Position numbers and translations under genes: made by a program. Shown in pieces: positions 22,801 through 63,495 of a stretch of 64,000 bases of DNA. The stretch is from Littorina saxatilis (Eukaryota; Mollusca; Gastropoda; Littorinimorpha; Littorinidae): contig NC_090250.1 in NCBI RefSeq assembly GCF_037325665.1, forward strand, positions 41,667,244 to 41,731,243, in the 5' to 3' direction. Positions within the stretch are counted from its first letter, which is position 1. The number at the start of each line of letters is the position of its first letter. Under the pieces are notes generated by a model that was not told where the DNA came from, did not search any database, and saw only the letters and a list, made by a program, of their open reading frames with translations.

Positions 22801-25800
22801 GCTTACCAACTAACAAAGCAGAAGGCAAAAACGCAGGTAAAGTAAGGAGAACCTCACCATAACATAGGCCTAGCCACATAAATAAGCTGTCAGGAAAGCT
22901 GAGCAACCGAAAGTGGCGGCCACAAGATAAGTTACTGAAACGCATTTAGGAGTCCAAACGGACAAAAAGTCAGCAACTATAGATAAATTCCTGTCAAACC
23001 AAAGACAAGAAGGAACAAGCTTACCACTAAACAAAGCAGCAAGCAAGTAAGAAGGTAAAATTACGTTTACCTCCAAAATACATCGGCCTAGCCACAAAAA
23101 TCTGTCAACTCATGCTGACAACAAAAATGGCGGCCAACAGTAGTCACTGAAATATCACAGGTCCAAACACGGACGAAAATCAGCAACTACAACAAATTTC
23201 CTGTCAAAATAATGACCAAAATGGAAAGAGCTCACCAACTACGAAGCAGGAGGCAAGATAGACGGTAACGTGGCCGGTGGGTGTCAAAACAACACCAAAC
23301 AGCGCAGCCACAGGGGAGCCCAAAAATCAACAACCTGCTCCCTCGAAAGCTGTAAGGTCGAATGATATGAACCACGTGTTCAGTAGCAGTAGTGACATGG
23401 CATGCACGATGGGAGGTAACTCCCCGGGTGTATGGTCATTACCATGGCTACGTTTACACTTTTTGTGGTTGGGGTTGCTTCCCTTAGACGGTTAGCCTTT
23501 TCAGAACCTAGCATCTCCGATTGTGTCAATGCTACATGTGATTCGGAGTAGGAATATGTAATTTAATTAGGATTACAGTTACAGCAAATTGATTGTGTGC
23601 ATGTGCTAATGTATCTGAATGCACCTTGTGACTCACTGAAGGAAATTGTATGGGCCACTTTTAGATTTTATGCTCCAATTGTGGGTTAGTAAAACAAATC
23701 CTGCCAAGGATGTCTTCAGTGACAGGTAGCACTGTACCTGCAGTGGCAGAGAGTTTTCTGAAGGTGAATGATGTCCTTGTTCCTCTCACGGCCAGCGTAA
23801 GGCCACCACCTGCTGGGGAGGGGATGATGTCTGACTTTCTAGGTGTGATGCCGTGGGACCAGATGTATCGAGACTCTCCTGTCATCACCAGCAGACTACG
23901 TGGTGGTAGCAGCACGGACAGGTGTCGTCCATCAGGATGCCGAAAATCCATTATTACCTGGGAAAAATGATGGGAAATATTAGAACAAGATGTATAACAG
24001 TATGCTATAAAAAAAAAACTGCAGCGGTCACGTGGTGCGCGGTGGGTTATGGGTAACCAAGTGGGTTCAGGGCATAGCAACGGCTATGGCGTCTGTTTTT
24101 TAGCTTGGTTACGACCCTTACAAGGGCAGGTAATTTGAGTAGTGTTTCGACATCTAGCATGTGAGATTGAGGACAATGCTTTTATGAGAATTGCGGTAAG
24201 AATATTTAATTTAATCCCGATCGCACCACCCCCACTAACCACTGGCTGTGCACTGACGCCTGCCAAACAGATAGAGCCCTGGAGGGGCCCCCTGCCACAA
24301 CAAGAGTGGGGGGTACAGGGGTGATGTGATAGGGAGTGTCTCATTGGGGGGAGGGCTTTCGCGCCCCCCCCCCCCCCTTCCCTTTCCGTACGAAGATTTC
24401 TTCGGATAAGGAGCACCCTTAGACGGTGCCGCCTTATCACCTTGTTCTTTAGGGCGAGAGGAGCTGTGCTGCTTCTTGCTCTTGAAAGGCTGAGAAGACT
24501 GAGACTTCTTTGGGATTTTAAAGGAAAATCCCACCAGATGTCTGTCTTTAGCCTCCTGAACTTCCTGCTGCCTTGCGTCAAGGGCCACTCTCCCAAGAAG
24601 AGAGCCCTCAACGAAAGGAGAGGAACGAAGCGAGTCCACAGTAGACTGGTGTGAAAACCCCGCTTGAGAGAGAAGCAGATCACGCTGGGAAAAGACAGCA
24701 TGAGCATACAGCTTTGCTGACATGCTCATCCTCTCAGAGTTCACCATCCCCAGAGCCGCAAGCAGTGTGGAGATGTCACTGGCTGAGGCATCCTCTCTGA
24801 GCCTAAAAGGCTCCAAAGAAGCTGCAACCGCTCGTGTGAGAGCCCGAAGCAGAGTCTCAGCCATAAAAGCCAACTCAAGATCGAGCCTACCCATCTCCTC
24901 AAGTGAGGAGAGAGAAGAATCCGAGAACGAAACTCCCTCCTTTGCGGAGGGTTGTTTGGGCAACAAAGCAACCAACTCCGGCGGAATCGGAAATGTCGCC
25001 CTTGGCAAAGCAAAAGTCTGAACAAAGTTCCTAGACTTCACACTCCAGTCCAACTTTTTCTGCACTAACGGAGAAAAAGAAGTGGACTGTGCGCTCGAAG
25101 CCAGCCATGGGCTAGCAGAAGGAGGCGCTGGACCATGCGCATGCAACAAAGGAAAGGAAGTAGGCAAAAGACCGCTCCCCTGAGGAGCCGGCCGAGCCAA
25201 AAGTTGCGACATGTGATAAGCCACGGCGGGAGATTCCACAAAACGAAACGATTGTGATTCATCCCGCGAGGGCCGAAAATAGTCAGCAGCAGAAGGGGGG
25301 AAAGAGACACCCTGGCCTGAATCCACCACCCCCTCCGGGAAATATTTCGCTGCCACTGAAGCCGCTCTCCTCATAGCCTGTCTAAACCCAATAGGCAAGG
25401 CAACAAACTCCTCTTCTTCCACAGAAGAATCCGAGTCACCACCATCCAATGTGTCACCACACAAAGGAGGGGAGACAGGAGAATCAAAAGCGTGCCCCGA
25501 CCCCGCTTGCCCACCACCACCACCACCCCCTTGCCCCAAAGGGGAAGAGGAGTAGACAGCCGGCACAGCACCCTGCCGAGAAGGAGGGTGGAAGGGGGCA
25601 CCGAACAAAGCCGCGTCATGCCCATTGTTCCCCGACTCCTGTCACTCCTGTGCGGGAGCCTGGCCCCAGCCGACAAAACCGGTCTGACCAGCTTGAGCTA
25701 CCCCGCACCCCGCGTGAGGAGGGAGGTGGCCCGTCGCTGCAGAAAACGACCCCTGAGAGGGGTAAGACGGAGTGAGAGACGTGACCGTAAACGGCCGCCC

Positions 25801-28800
25801 CCACCCGTCAACTTGCTGTAGTCCTGTAGTCCCACCACCCACCCACCCCAACTGGGGAGGGGGGCGGCTGCTAGCAGAGGACAATAGCGGTACAGACTGA
25901 GACGCCAGTCCGACAGCGCCCACCCGATCCTGCCCGTAGGGCGGGAAAGAGTGTGTCGCTGCCCCAGCCCCCACCCAATCCCGCCCCGAGGGCAGGAAAG
26001 GGTGGGCGGCTGACACAGCCCCCTGCCCCCAATGAGGCAGAGTGGGAACAAGCCCAGGCTGTGACTTACCATGCCCCCCCACTCCCAAACGGTAAGAGGA
26101 CTGCCTGCCCGACTCAGCTGTGCTAAAAGCAAGGTGAGCGGGCAGAGGCAGACAGGGGGCAGACCCCCTCTCCTTACGGAGAGAGTGTTCCAGAGCAACC
26201 GCCGCACTACCAGAGGCAGTGAGGGTTGAACCGAACAGCGATGTCCCTTACTAGATGAGGAACGAAAAGAAGTGTGGCCGTCACCAACTCCCTTGCAGAC
26301 CAAACTATATGGCAGTCGACAGGAGTTGGAGAAAACGACAACATTTATCACCAGTGCTGGACTGATCGTGTAACCTCTGCGAACGCCAAGAAGAAGAAGG
26401 CCCAGGCTGATTAGCCCCATCAGGGGAAGCGAGCTGAGGAGGACCTGAAACCGCCCTTGGAGGGATAGGAACATCAAAAGAAGTGCTATTTGACGGATCT
26501 TCGACCCGCATGATAGGCAAATCCCCGTTCTTAGGTTTACTCTTAGGTTTAGCTTTCTTAACCGGGCTAAGAGCCTTGTCTCCTTCCAGTCTCGCGCTAA
26601 GTTTAGCTTTGTTGTCGGCCATTTTAAAACCGACGAAAAACAGTCACCCAGAACGAAAAACTCTGCGTGCCTGTTCAACACAAAAAGCTATCAACCAAAC
26701 AAAAACAGAAAGATCTCACCAAAAGGTAGATGGACAGGTAGACCCACAAGAAACAACTAGTCTCACGGACAAGCCGGCATGCGAAGGTCAAAAGTGAGTG
26801 ACAAAAATCGACACGTCCACCGTGTGCTGTCAAAAGTCGAGAAAATGATTATTCCGGATGCTGGCGCTCACGTGGTGCGCAGGGTGTTATGGGTAACCGA
26901 GCAAGGTCAGTGCATAGCAACGGCTATGGCGTCTCTTTTTAGCTTGGTTACCACCCTTCTAAGGGCAGGTAATTTGAGTGGTTTTTCGACATCTAGCATG
27001 TGAGACTGAAGTCAATGCATTTGTGAGAATTGGAGTAAGAATATGTAATTTAATGACCTTTACCTGTGATCCACAGCTGAGAGACATGATGCCATCTTCG
27101 AAGGCTGAAGGCGTGTCAACATGTGGAGGTATACCTGCCCACAAGCAAACCATCACCATGACTTTAGCACAATCTCTCAGCAAAATAACAGAAGAGACAT
27201 CTCTAGCTGTGATACAAATTGGTTACAGTTACCTCTGAGTGTTACTGCTGAGGTTTCACAATAACTTATTAACAATGTATTTTCCAGTTGCAACAAATTC
27301 ACAACTCTATAAAAAATAGTACATGTCTGTATTCCAGTGCCATTTATCTGTAAGATCAAGCATCTGCAATGGACACATGTGTACAGTGGAACCCCTTTTT
27401 AAAGACAACCCGAATTCAAGACTTTCTCCTTTTTAAAACCTTTCCTTTTCAGATTTTGGGGTTCATAATCTCTGTACATTCATCCATTTTAAGACCTGAT
27501 TTTCTCAGATTTGTGTAGGTCTGTGTAGGTCTTAAAAATAGGGGTTCCACTCTGGTAAAGTAGCAGTGGTAAAGGAAACGACTGCACCTTAAATATCTAA
27601 CCTTGTCCTGGCAGATATTTGTTGACAGTAAGCTGGTCAGGGAAATGTGCAACAATCCTAGTTTCCACAGCTCTCTGAAGAAACTCATTGCATTCCTTTG
27701 GTATTCCCTCTGCCAGTGGCTCACTGGGGTCTACGTTGTTGATGCCGTACTTGAATTCATAGCCAAAGTGTTTCACCTCTCTGTGTTTCAAGCTGGACCC
27801 TGTCCAATGTAACAAACAATGATTCAATACAACAATTAAACTGACTTGAAATTGGAAAAAGAGGATGCAGTTTCTGCAATGTACATTTTGTTGGCAAGAA
27901 AGCAAAGAACGCAATTTTAATACAATTTTTATTCCAGTACATAAGAGACTGAATGGGGAGTAAATCAGTTTTCTTCAATATCGTGTCTCTGCAAGGGCTC
28001 CTTACATGATGCTTCACCTAGAGGGACCCTTGGACCCCCTCACTGGAACTTTAGAGGATCTGAAGACCAGGAATTTCATATTCTTGCCTTCAGAAAGCAC
28101 ATTCCTTTCCTTCATAGAACGCTCATGTCGAGGCAATGCCAACTTTCTGAAAATGTCTGAGCCCTTCACAAAACATTATGGTCATATCGGTCAGAAGAAT
28201 TCCACAAATTCGCGTTGGCACAGATCTGGCAGAACAATTTCTGAACACAGTACCGACAGTACGCATGATAAAAGGAAATTCAGTGCGTCTTGGGACCCTC
28301 TCCTTTCAGGTTTAGTGTGTCGTGAAATCCCTCCATGAATTTATAGTATGTACAGGGACGCATAATTTGCGGAGCCCTACTCATCCTAGGTAAAAGAAAA
28401 TGCACAAACTAAAATTTGTTGCACTTCACAAGAAAATCTCTCACTGGCTGTACAGAGCCTTACCTTTGGCTTCGACATCATGTTCTTCAAAGCTGATTCT
28501 CTTCAACAGCTTTTGCTCCATTTCTCCAGTGATAAACTCTTCAAACAGCAGCAGACCTGGAGGTAACTCACTGGAGGGGCTGACATGAGAAGGAGCTGCA
28601 AAAAAACCAAAAGTTGCTCACAGTTACAGCTGGCGATATAAAAACATTTAGTCAATATGTCAGCCGAAGAGAATGAAACTGAAAACACTGGCTTTTTTCC
28701 CCCCACTCAGACTATTAAAAGTACTGCTTTGGCCCAAACCCTTTGATCGTGACAGCGCAGACTGCATGGTCGTGGTAAACTGAAAAACCAGCATTGCACA

Positions 28801-31800
28801 TAATTTGGATAAAACGGTTCTTCTGTAGTCCTGAACATATTTTTAATTAAAACACAACAAATGTATACATTTTTGGTATCAGGAAATAGTAAAGAATTGT
28901 AATTGGTAATTGTAATTCTAATTTCAATCAGATTTTTAAAAAACAAATTAATCACTCAGGATACCATCTCTGAGTCTTCACATAAAGTTGACCAGTGTCC
29001 ATCCCGGCCTCGAAAGTTAGAAGAAAGTTACAGGCTCAGCAGCATAAATTAGGGTCATTTTGGTTTCTGTAACCAGGACTTTCTTTTTTATTTTATATAC
29101 GCCTTATGCAAAAAAGACAAGCACCTGGAGCCAATCAAGGGGACTCGCGCTGCGCTATAGACAAGTTATTCATTATTATTATTAATATTATCATTACATG
29201 CTCACCACTAGCCACAAAGAACAAATAAAGGTGAATGTTCTGCGAGGGGTCTTTTCCTTCCCTGAGCAAATGACCAGTCAGCTTCTCCTTGGCTGTGGCA
29301 GCTGCTTTTGGTTCGTTGTAGCAGACGAAACAGTAAGGCTTTTGTGGAATCATTATGATATCCTGTATTGTGCCATACTGAGAACACAGGCCATAGACTT
29401 CATCCTGACTGACTCCATTGTCTAGCCCTCCATTCTGAACACACAAAATCTGCACACACACAAACAAAATAGCAAAGCATATGAATTTAAATGACAACCA
29501 CTGTTTCATACCAAGTTCACTTGGTGCAAATTACGTGACTATCAGAAACCGTTACAAACCAAACTAAACACAGACTTTTTTTTGGAATGTATATTCTCAA
29601 TCATTAAAATAAGGTTTGGGATTGTGAATATATATCAGGCCTGGGAATGAGTAAAAGTGGTTTGGGAGTACTGACGGGAAAATGTTGCGTTTTAAGCATT
29701 TTTAAGAGCACATGGAGGAAATTTTAGAAAAGGACTTTGTCGTATTTATGACGAAAGGTGTATCATTCCCAGGCCTGATATATATAATAACATGGTATTG
29801 TGTTGCTTAGTAATTGATGCATGAATTGGCGTCTCACAGAATTACACACCCCTGAGGAAGGCCTGGCAACAGGTCAAAAATTTGGGCTGCCACTTGACAT
29901 TCTTTGTTTGGCTTTTCTTTTCCTTGATTTTGTTATATATATATATATATACTAGATGAATACCCGCTTCGCCGGGTAGCCGGCTTCGCCGGAAAGAAGT
30001 AGAGCCGAATATCAATCAATCAATCAATATGAAGCTTATATAGCGCGTATTCCGTGGGTACAGTTCTAAGCGCTTGTCGAAGAGTTGTCAACACAGGACT
30101 AACAAAGAAACTAACATCTACAGACGGACACGAACCCTATCACACACTAGCAAACCCTGATAAACATACAACAAACAACTGTTTAACAACAATGTACACA
30201 TCAATAGCTAGGTCCAAACAAAATAATATTAAACACAAAGAAAACACCTCTCACAGAGCACAGCACAAGAATGTCTTTTAGGGCACAACACATCACGTCG
30301 AACATGAAAGTCGCAGCCAGCTACGGGAAGAACTGAGTCTTCAACCTACTCTTGAACGCGTCAAGAGAGGGGCTCTGGCGAAGCTCAAGCAGCAGGGAGT
30401 TCCAGACGGAGGGGCCCGCGGAGGGGAATGCTGACCAGCAGATGCGTGTGTCGAGCGAGGGATGTGAAGGCGGAGTGGGTCAGCAGCAGAACGAAGGGGA
30501 CGGTCGGAGGGCTGGGTGTACAGGTCCAGGGAGGATTGAAGGTACTCGGGAGCAGAGTCGTTGAGACACTTGTAGACCAGAGTGGACAGTTTGTTGGAGA
30601 TTCGGTACTGTTGACAGGGAGCCAGTGCAAGGAGCGAAGTAGGGGGGTGATGTGGTCTCGCTTCGTCTTCCTCAACGTCAGCCTGGCAGCAGCGTTCTGG
30701 ACTCGTTGTAGGCCATGAATGGATGAGGCGGGGAGGCCAGCCAGAAGGGAGTTGCAGTAGTCCAGACGACTGAAGATGAGGGAGACAACCAGCTTGACAC
30801 AGGCGTCGTGGGTGAGGTAGCGACGGATGGAGGCGATGCGTCGTAGGTGGAAAAAGCAGGTCTTGATGATGAAGGAGATGTGTGTCTGCATGGAGAGAGT
30901 GGAGTCGAGAAAGACGCCAAGGCTCTTGACAGCAAGGGAGAATGGAACAGTCGCGTCATCCAGCTGGAGGTCAGTCACAGTGAGGGAAGCAATCTTCTGT
31001 CGTGTTCCAAAGAGAAGGGCCTCCGTCTTCTCACTGTTCAGCTTTAACTTTGCCGGGTGAGTGGCGCACCGTACGCCGGCTTTGCCGGGTACCCGGCTTT
31101 GCCGGGTGAGTGGCGCACCGTACGCGATTGACGCCACACGAAGGAAAACTTCTAAAAATAGTAACGGGAATATGGATTGAGCGTTGTGGACAGTGACCTT
31201 CTAAAAATACTAACGGGAATATGGATTGACGCCACACGAAGGAAGGGAAATAAACGCAAAACACTGGAGAAGATAAGGAAGAGTTACTGGGAATGGATCT
31301 GGGAAGATGAAGAGAAAAACCAAAATCGGTTCAGCGCTGTGCGCTGAGAGCACGTATTGAAAATTCTCACCGACCAGGTTGTGTCCGGGGTCTACCTGAA
31401 TATGCCCACCAAATTTGAAGCAGATCCATATTCCATATTCCCGTTACTATTTTTAGAAGGTCACTGTCCACAACGCTTTCATCCCGGCGAAGCCGGATAT
31501 TCCCGTTACTATTTTTAGAAGGTCACTGTCCACAACGCTTTCATCCCGGCTAAGCCAGGTATTCCTCTACTTCTTCCCGGCAAAGCCGTGTATCATTCTG
31601 CTCTACTTCTTTCCGGCGAAGCGGGTATTCATTCTTGTTCAGTCATATGTAGTTTTTCGGTCAGTAGGGTTTCGGTCAGTAAGCATGACACCGTTAAACA
31701 GACAGGTGATGGCCAGAGCAAACTGGAATGTAATTCATGAACATAGAAAAGTGGTCAGTTGACAGTTTTCACTAAGTCTAAGAGTAAGACTTTCATTTGA

Positions 31801-32043
31801 CTTGAGAGATGTGTCAGTACTGTCACTGTCACTTTGTCACAATGTCAGTGTCAAAAAGTGATGCAATTCCCGAGGCCCGGAAGAATACTACAGATCAAAC
31901 GTTTACAGGTGTTTAACTCATACCGCTGTAGGTTCCTCGCATACGATCACATTTTCTTGTTTTGCCAGTTTGTCTTTGATTCGTGACAGCTTTTTGTTTC
32001 GCTTGCGTTCCAGCTTCCCCACGTCTCCACTGCGCGCCGCCAT
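12785..32043 (-). CDS. ALKBH8: ALKBH8, tRNA wobble-uridine methyltransferase and hydroxylase, 11 exons
   Basis: ALKBH8 makes mcm5U at the tRNA wobble base with its methyltransferase (with TRMT112) and hydroxylates it with its AlkB domain. Exons: 32043-31924, 29449-29206, 28595-28464, 27799-27602, 27134-27064, 23957-23738, 17513-17486, 16857-16800, 14490-14335, 14008-13859, 13501-12785. All are GT-AG, phases agree, and the sum is 2094 bases (697 residues; human is 664 from memory). Domains: basic N-terminus 1-40, RRM about 41-122, AlkB about 125-325, methyltransferase about 340-475, a Gln/Glu/Lys-rich insert about 480-600, and a conserved C-terminal part ending [14 protein letters not shown]. 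Fe(II) ligands H236, D238 and H290 and 2-oxoglutarate-binding R316 and R322 are present, as is the SAM motif DIGCGNGKY (392-400). The gene looks intact. Its introns carry most of the insertions in this half of the window. Confidence 0.93.
14609..15193. repeat. 103-base direct duplication flanking a SINE
   Basis: 14609-14711 and 15091-15193 are direct repeats differing at about 2 of 103 bases, and SINE-1 lies exactly between them. This is far longer than the 12-14 base target duplications of the other SINEs here. It sits in ALKBH8 intron 8. Confidence 0.85.
14712..15090 (+). mobile_element. SINE-1, full-length copy
   Basis: The tRNA-like head (GGGGATGTAGCTCAGTCGG, with the A box; a degenerate B box in GTGAGTTCGTCCCC) is followed by a body of about 270 bases, a short hairpin around CACTCGTG/CACGAGTG and an (AAG)n tail. 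It shares nearly all its sequence with the copies at 39299 and 59540. It is a SINE, not a tRNA gene. Confidence 0.85.
15194..15312. repeat. Two-copy tandem duplication, about 62-base unit
   Basis: The unit TCTTAACAGGAAAGGGTGTT...GTTGTGAACA occurs at 15194 and again at 15256 with few changes. It directly follows the duplicated flank of the SINE. Confidence 0.7.
15377..15535. repeat. 20-base minisatellite, 8 copies
   Basis: The unit ACAGCAAGTAAGGCGAGACA repeats eight times almost without change, ending in AGGCACATTG. On the minus strand it stays open in three frames (…[14 protein letters not shown]…), but this reflects the repeat, not a protein. Confidence 0.9.
15546..16441 (+). mobile_element. 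piggyBac-like remnant with a transposase N-terminus
   Basis: TTAA lies at both ends (15542-15545 and 16442-16445). The ends are weakly inverted (GCCTTTCGCTTCCG and, reversed, CCCCTTGACTTCCG). From the ATG at 15759, about 122 codons encode [14 protein letters not shown], an acidic stretch, and an [14 protein letters not shown] run, as at the start of piggyBac transposases. The DDD catalytic core is absent, so it is an internally deleted, non-autonomous copy. Confidence 0.65.
17014..17321. mobile_element. hAT-like MITE with 5-base target duplication
   Basis: Ends are CAGGCATGAGAATTG and the inverse of CAGGCATGGGAATTG. GTATT flanks both sides (17009-17013, 17322-17326). The inside repeats CCGCCGAAA and carries a GGGGGCATGCCCCC-type palindrome followed by GGACCCCCCTAG, also seen at 53165-53195. 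ALKBH8 intron 7, 165 bases downstream of the microexon on the minus strand. Confidence 0.75.
17486..17513 (-). CDS. ALKBH8: ALKBH8 exon 7: 28-base microexon
   Basis: A 28-base exon with a strong acceptor (TTGCCTGTTACAG) and donor (GTATGC). It takes phase 1 from exon 6 and gives phase 2 to exon 8; without it exons 6 and 8 do not join in frame. It encodes [10 protein letters not shown] between the AlkB and methyltransferase domains, so the junction reads [20 protein letters not shown]. It is too short for gene finders that rely on open reading frames. Confidence 0.82.
17838..23567. mobile_element. Large inverted-repeat element, DIRS-like termini, fossil
   Basis: A segment of about 190 bases at 17883-18074 returns inverted at about 23354-23545. 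A smaller 56-base inverted pair (17838-17893 and 18128-18183) marks a foldback unit at the left. The outer motif TTAAATTACATATTC is shared with the elements at 24025-27053 and 41037. The inside is GC-rich, holds tandem repeats (21584-22150) and shows no convincing gene. It looks old, broken and non-autonomous. The family assignment is tentative. It fills ALKBH8 intron 6. Confidence 0.55.
21584..22150. repeat. Tandem repeat, about 173-base unit
   Basis: The marker AACGTCCGGTCAACCCCGG recurs near 21601, 21774 and 21947, a period of 173 bases, followed by shorter partial units to about 22150. Diverged earlier units (…GCCCGTAGGCCAG…) reach back to about 20650. The repeats are rich in CCGGAA. Open frames across them are repeat artefacts. 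Confidence 0.75.
23738..27799 (-). CDS. ALKBH8: ALKBH8 exons 4-6: AlkB dioxygenase core
   Basis: Three exons (27799-27602, 27134-27064, 23957-23738) encode [28 protein letters not shown] and [13 protein letters not shown]...[11 protein letters not shown]. The HxD pair, the distal His and both Arg residues for 2-oxoglutarate are visible. The loop between the distal His and the Arg pair is shorter than in human. The intron between exons 5 and 6 is filled by a DIRS-like fossil. Confidence 0.9.
24025..27053 (-). mobile_element. DIRS-like retroelement fossil with a gag-like region
   Basis: Direct repeats of about 190 bases lie at 24025-24215 and 26866-27053; by eye they differ at 25-30 positions, so the copy is old. 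Between them, on the minus strand, about 24235-26622 has gag-like coding remains: a Lys-rich start, Pro-rich stretches, and a central helical region like ORF1 of DIRS-group elements. No reverse transcriptase or tyrosine recombinase was recognised. It is broken in several places and non-autonomous. The family name rests on general resemblance only. It occupies ALKBH8 intron 5. Confidence 0.5.
29206..29449 (-). CDS. ALKBH8: ALKBH8 exon 2: RNA-recognition motif
   Basis: This encodes [20 protein letters not shown] and [20 protein letters not shown], which line up with the human RRM (NGGLGNGVSR..., KPYSFARYRT...). The RRM binds tRNA next to the AlkB domain. The exon enters in phase 0 and leaves in phase 1 (AGTG|GTGAGC). 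Confidence 0.9.
29636..29777. mobile_element. hAT-like MITE
   Basis: Perfect inverted ends CAGGCCTGGGAATGA. The ends resemble those of the element at 11619 (CAGACCTGGGAACCC). It sits in a TA-repeat, so the target duplication cannot be measured. ALKBH8 intron 1. Confidence 0.7.
29952..31636. mobile_element. Element with inverted ends and CCCGGCGAAGCGGG hairpins
   Basis: The left end (CTAGATGAATACCCGCTTCG...GAAGTAGAG) recurs inverted at the right end (CTCTACTTC...CGAAGCGGGTATTCATTC). Read on the minus strand, the left end is a hairpin followed by TATTCAT and CTAG, then T, which is also how Helitron 3' ends look. The interior repeats blocks such as CCCGTTACTATTTTTAGAAG (both orientations) and is interrupted by a LINE piece at 30013-31055. 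Superfamily undecided. ALKBH8 intron 1. Confidence 0.55.
30013..31055 (-). mobile_element. CR1/Rex1-like LINE, 5'-truncated
   Basis: The minus strand encodes the end of a LINE reverse transcriptase: [55 protein letters not shown] and [10 protein letters not shown], with at least one frame change after LHWLPV. It ends in a hairpin AAGCGCTTAGAACTG... GCGCTATATAAGC and an (ATTG)n tail. The 5' end is lost near 31055. Confidence 0.8.
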
Positions 32044-32256
32044 GTTGAAAATAGCTACAAACCCAAATTTGATATAATTCAGCACTTGAGAAAGTATTAG
32101 AAGAAGACAGACTTCTAAAACTGATAAGAAGTTATCATATAACATTTATTTTATCTACAAAATAACTAGTTGTGTATAGTAATGGCTCTTTATTGTCATA
32201 CGCTATCAAAACATTTTGCTTGCGAAGGTAATTGACGTCATAAGCCGCTTGACAAA
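32044..32256. promoter_or_regulatory. Bidirectional promoter of ALKBH8 and THOC2 with a perfect CRE
   Basis: The two start codons are 213 bases apart on opposite strands. A full palindromic CRE, TGACGTCA, lies at 32233-32240, 17 bases before the THOC2 ATG. No TATA box is seen near either gene. CREB/ATF sites are common in promoters of housekeeping gene pairs. The CRE may lie within the THOC2 5' UTR. Confidence 0.7.
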
Positions 32257-62561
<30,305 letters not shown>

Positions 62562-62592
62562 GTAACACATTACACAGACTTTGATCTGTTAA

Positions 62593-63489
62593 CAGGGTTC
62601 GTACAGGTCATGGAAAACCTGGAAAGTCATGGAATTTGATTTTTAATTTTCCAGGCCTGGAAAGTCATGGAATTTCAATTCAAGTCATGGAAAGTCATGG
62701 AATTTAACAAAAATAAGAAAGAAAAATAAAAAAACCTTTAGCACGCCAGCGGCGATTTTTGTTGCCCAGCCATTGCCCCCCCTTTGCCAGCCAGCAGCGA
62801 TTTGCGTCGCCAGCACAAGGCTTGTTCGTATGACCAACTTCTCGTTCGTATTTGCATACGAGAATAACGGTATTTTTAGCGGTACTTGAGCCAAAGCGAG
62901 GCGCACTTCCTTCCGTTATCTCGTCGTGTCGTCTGCGCTGCATTTAGTCGGTTTCGTCGAAGTTTTCTGATTTTTTTTTTGCATCGATAAAGTACTTTAG
63001 CGCTTCCACAAGCAAGATGGAGGATGATGAGTTTTAAACTTTCTTTCGAGTTGTTTCTTGACAACAAAAAGTATGCGGAATTGGAACAAATTACCGAGGA
63101 AGATCTACGCAATGAACTGTGTATCGCGGTGAAAAAAATGACAGTTCGTCAAGTCACAGTGACGGTTACAAAACGGAATTTACGAAAGTGCAGATGGATA
63201 CAAACAGTGGCTGGTCCAGTTTAGTGAAATGACAGGACCAGCAAACATTACCGATAATCTGACTGCGTAGCAAATGCTTGACTTGCTTGTCGAAGAGACA
63301 CTGCGTAGAAACTGACTCAAATTCAGTGCAAAGCAAGCCAGTGTCAAAACTGGCAGTGACAAGACGTAAAAAGTTTGCGTGTTCGGAAATGGCGACCTGT
63401 GGATCTAGTCATGGAAAATGTTATTGAGGCTCATGGAAAGTCATGGAAAAGTCATGGAATTTTGTTTCTAAAAACCAGTGGGGACCCTG
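62593..63489. mobile_element. Non-autonomous element with CAGGGT ends and shared cargo
   Basis: Ends CAGGGTTCGTACAGG and the inverse of CAGGGTCCCCACTGG; TGTTAA flanks both sides (62587-62592, 63490-63495). TGGAAAGTCATGGAATT repeats lie near both ends. 62733-63408 is the same cargo as in 44419-46515. Six-base duplication and CAGGG ends suggest hAT6, but the duplication contains TTAA, so a TTAA-type element is possible. THOC2 intron 27. Confidence 0.7.
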
Positions 63490-63495
63490 TGTTAA

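Noticed and set aside
24084-25800. Other long frames overlapping the gag-like region
   Set aside because: They are shadows of the fossil's own coding strand with skewed composition.
31916-31924. U12-type signals in the other introns of ALKBH8 and THOC2
   Set aside because: Their donors are ordinary GTAAGT- or GTGAGT-like; only THOC2 intron 15 has the U12 consensus.
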